29,015 bases of DNA. Origin: a virus. Below the pieces are notes generated by a model. It made no database searches. It saw only the letters and a program-made list of their open reading frames with translations, and was not told where the DNA came from. This document shows, in pieces, positions 28,037-29,015 of the stretch (the first letter of the stretch is position 1; each line of letters begins with the position of its first letter). The stretch spans positions 1-29,015 of the IMG/VR virus record IMGVR_UViG_3300014497_000288; one strand, 5' to 3'. A program made the position numbers and the translations under genes.

Positions 28037-28236
28037 TAGGCAACTCTTTTAACCATTACTTTTGTTTTGTCAATTTGACGTGTCTCAAACCTAAGCTTAG
28101 TGATAGCCTTAAGTCTTGAAATACACTGACGTACAGTTGTTATGCTGAGTACAGACACAGGAATTTCGCCACCAATAGGAGTATCTTTTAATCTTTCCGG
28201 CCAGCTTATAGCTTTTTGTGTTCTAAGTGCTTTCAT
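28036..28236 (-). CDS. First early-operon gene, small putative regulator (66 aa)
   Basis: The 66-residue basic protein occupies the position of cro, first in the leftward operon opposite the repressor. PVSVLSITTVRQCISRLKAITKLRFETRQIDKTKVMVKRV resembles a small winged-helix-like unit, with a helix of the 'S-T-V-R-x-x-I-s-R-l-k' type followed by a beta-hairpin. This pattern is common in Bacteroidota phages. DNA binding is inferred only from place and charge. Confidence 0.62.
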   Translation of the reverse strand: MKALRTQKAISWPERLKDTPIGGEIPVSVLSITTVRQCISRLKAITKLRFETRQIDKTKVMVKRVA

Positions 28237-28270
28237 AAATCTTTTTTAGTATCTTTGTTTGTTGCTTATA

Positions 28271-28301
28271 CAAATATAAACCTTTTGGTTAACTTCGCAA
28301 A
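28271..28301 (-). promoter_or_regulatory. Leftward early promoter with overlapping inverted repeat
   Basis: On the minus strand TTTG (plus 28298-28301), a 19-bp spacer and TATATTTG (plus 28271-28278) match the Bacteroidota consensus closely. A TTAACTT (28289-28295) within the spacer is paired with AAGTTAA (28317-28323) on the repressor side, forming a 7-bp inverted repeat that spans the divergent region. It is a candidate repressor operator. Confidence 0.72.
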
Positions 28302-28349
28302 ATAAAATAAATCAAAAAGTTAATATAAAACGTAACTACCTATCTATCA

Positions 28350-29015
28350 ATGGAAAACAATTTCAATATTATTGAATACTTAAAAACAGAGGGAAAAGAA
28401 AACGGCGCTCAGATCGCAAAAAAGCTAGATGTAAGCCCAGCGTTCATTAGTAATCTATTAAAAGGTAAACCAATAGGTTTAGAACTAGCAAAGAAAATAG
28501 CAAAGGTTTATAAATTGTCCTTATCGTTTGTAACCACTGGAAAAGATTCTGATGCAATAGGTCCATCATCTGGTGCGTCCACAAACATGCCATCGACAAA
28601 TAAAAATGGTCACGGAGTTCCTTATTTTGATATAGACTTCATAGGAGGCTTTGACTTGATATATAATAGCCAACAGGTAAAACCATCATTTTATATAGAC
28701 TTTCTTCCTTTTAATGATGCAGACTACTGGGTTAATGTGACTGGCAAAAGTATGGGGCCGTTAATAGCTCATGGTGATATTATAGCACTAAAAGAAGTAT
28801 CTGATTGGAAACGGTTTCTCCTTGAGGGAGAGATATACGCCATCCTAACCGATAACGGGTTTCGAACGGTAAAGATTATAGGAAAAGGTCCAGATAAGGA
28901 TCATTACATGCTAATACCCTACAACAAGAGTGATGATTATAGCCCACAACCAATTCCAAAAGAAGTTATTACCCATGTATTTAGGGTTAAGGGCGCAATT
29001 AAGAAATTCTTTTAA
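28350..29015 (+). CDS. CI-like phage repressor, HTH plus S24 peptidase
   Basis: The 221-residue protein is the likely lysogeny repressor. About residues 6-60 form a Cro/CI-type helix-turn-helix (GAQIAKKLDVSPAFISNLLK). A linker (about 64-88) is rich in Ser, Gly and Asn. About residues 90-221 are an S24/LexA-like peptidase domain with the catalytic Ser134 in TGKSMGPLIAHGD and Lys175 in FRTVKIIGKG, 41 residues apart as in this family. Self-cleavage under RecA stimulation would lift repression. The usual Ala-Gly cleavage pair is not obvious; Gly-Gly at 99-100 (DFIGGF) is a candidate. It reads away from the leftward early operon and ends at the last base of the window. Confidence 0.9.
   Translation: MENNFNIIEYLKTEGKENGAQIAKKLDVSPAFISNLLKGKPIGLELAKKIAKVYKLSLSFVTTGKDSDAIGPSSGASTNMPSTNKNGHGVPYFDIDFIGGFDLIYNSQQVKPSFYIDFLPFNDADYWVNVTGKSMGPLIAHGDIIALKEVSDWKRFLLEGEIYAILTDNGFRTVKIIGKGPDKDHYMLIPYNKSDDYSPQPIPKEVITHVFRVKGAIKKFF

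Noticed and set aside
1-29015. tRNA genes, rRNA, integrase, att sites, insertion sequences, holin/endolysin genes
   Set aside because: I looked for these and saw no convincing example. The small membrane proteins at 19025 and 26815 are not in a lysis context.

Overview
The window is most of a tailed temperate phage (prophage) genome from a Bacteroidota host, probably a Pedobacter/Mucilaginibacter-like Sphingobacteriales member. The reasons are low GC, promoters of the Bacteroidota type (TTTG, 18-21 bp, TAnnTTTG), mostly weak Shine-Dalgarno sequences, and protein families typical of that phylum. The host genus is inference. No integrase, att site, tRNA or lysis gene is visible, so at least one end of the element lies outside the window.

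Almost everything reads leftward (minus strand). At the right end an S24-type repressor (28350-29015, +) is divergent from a leftward early operon. That operon holds small regulators, a candidate single-strand annealing protein, a RecB-like nuclease fused to an FtsK-type motor, a diversity-generating retroelement (DGR), replication-initiation-like genes and small accessory genes. A second control point at 18.67-18.80 kb has two matching 22-bp operators in front of a small rightward HTH gene. From 18.4 to 14.7 kb lies an accessory block (cytosine-methyltransferase-like protein, zinc ribbon, DUF551-like protein, HNH nuclease, unknowns). From 14.3 kb leftward come NinG, a GIY-YIG nuclease, terminase small and large subunits, portal, MuF-like minor head protein, a C39-like cysteine peptidase, prohead protease, HK97-type capsid protein, connector and closure proteins, tail tube, tail chaperones with a probable -1 frameshift, and the tape measure protein at the left edge.

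The most notable system is the DGR at 21.8-23.86 kb. A reverse transcriptase with the DGR-specific IGNYLSQ motif lies just downstream of a 73-bp template repeat (TR). Two small target genes upstream carry 73-bp variable repeats (VR1, VR2). Of the 73 TR positions, 16 differ in at least one VR, and all 16 are adenines on the coding strand (21 adenines in total). None of the 52 non-adenine positions differs. This is the signature of adenine-directed mutagenic retrohoming. No Avd-type accessory gene is recognisable.

A second unusual layer is regulatory. A 26-bp element with three GTTAC/GTAAC half-sites at 9-10 bp spacing occurs at 3.43, 8.16, 14.31 and 14.36 kb, with a shorter relative at 10.89 kb. 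These sites stand in front of the ninG-terminase, portal, capsid and tail transcription units, so they may form a phage-specific late regulon. A strong intrinsic terminator follows the capsid unit.
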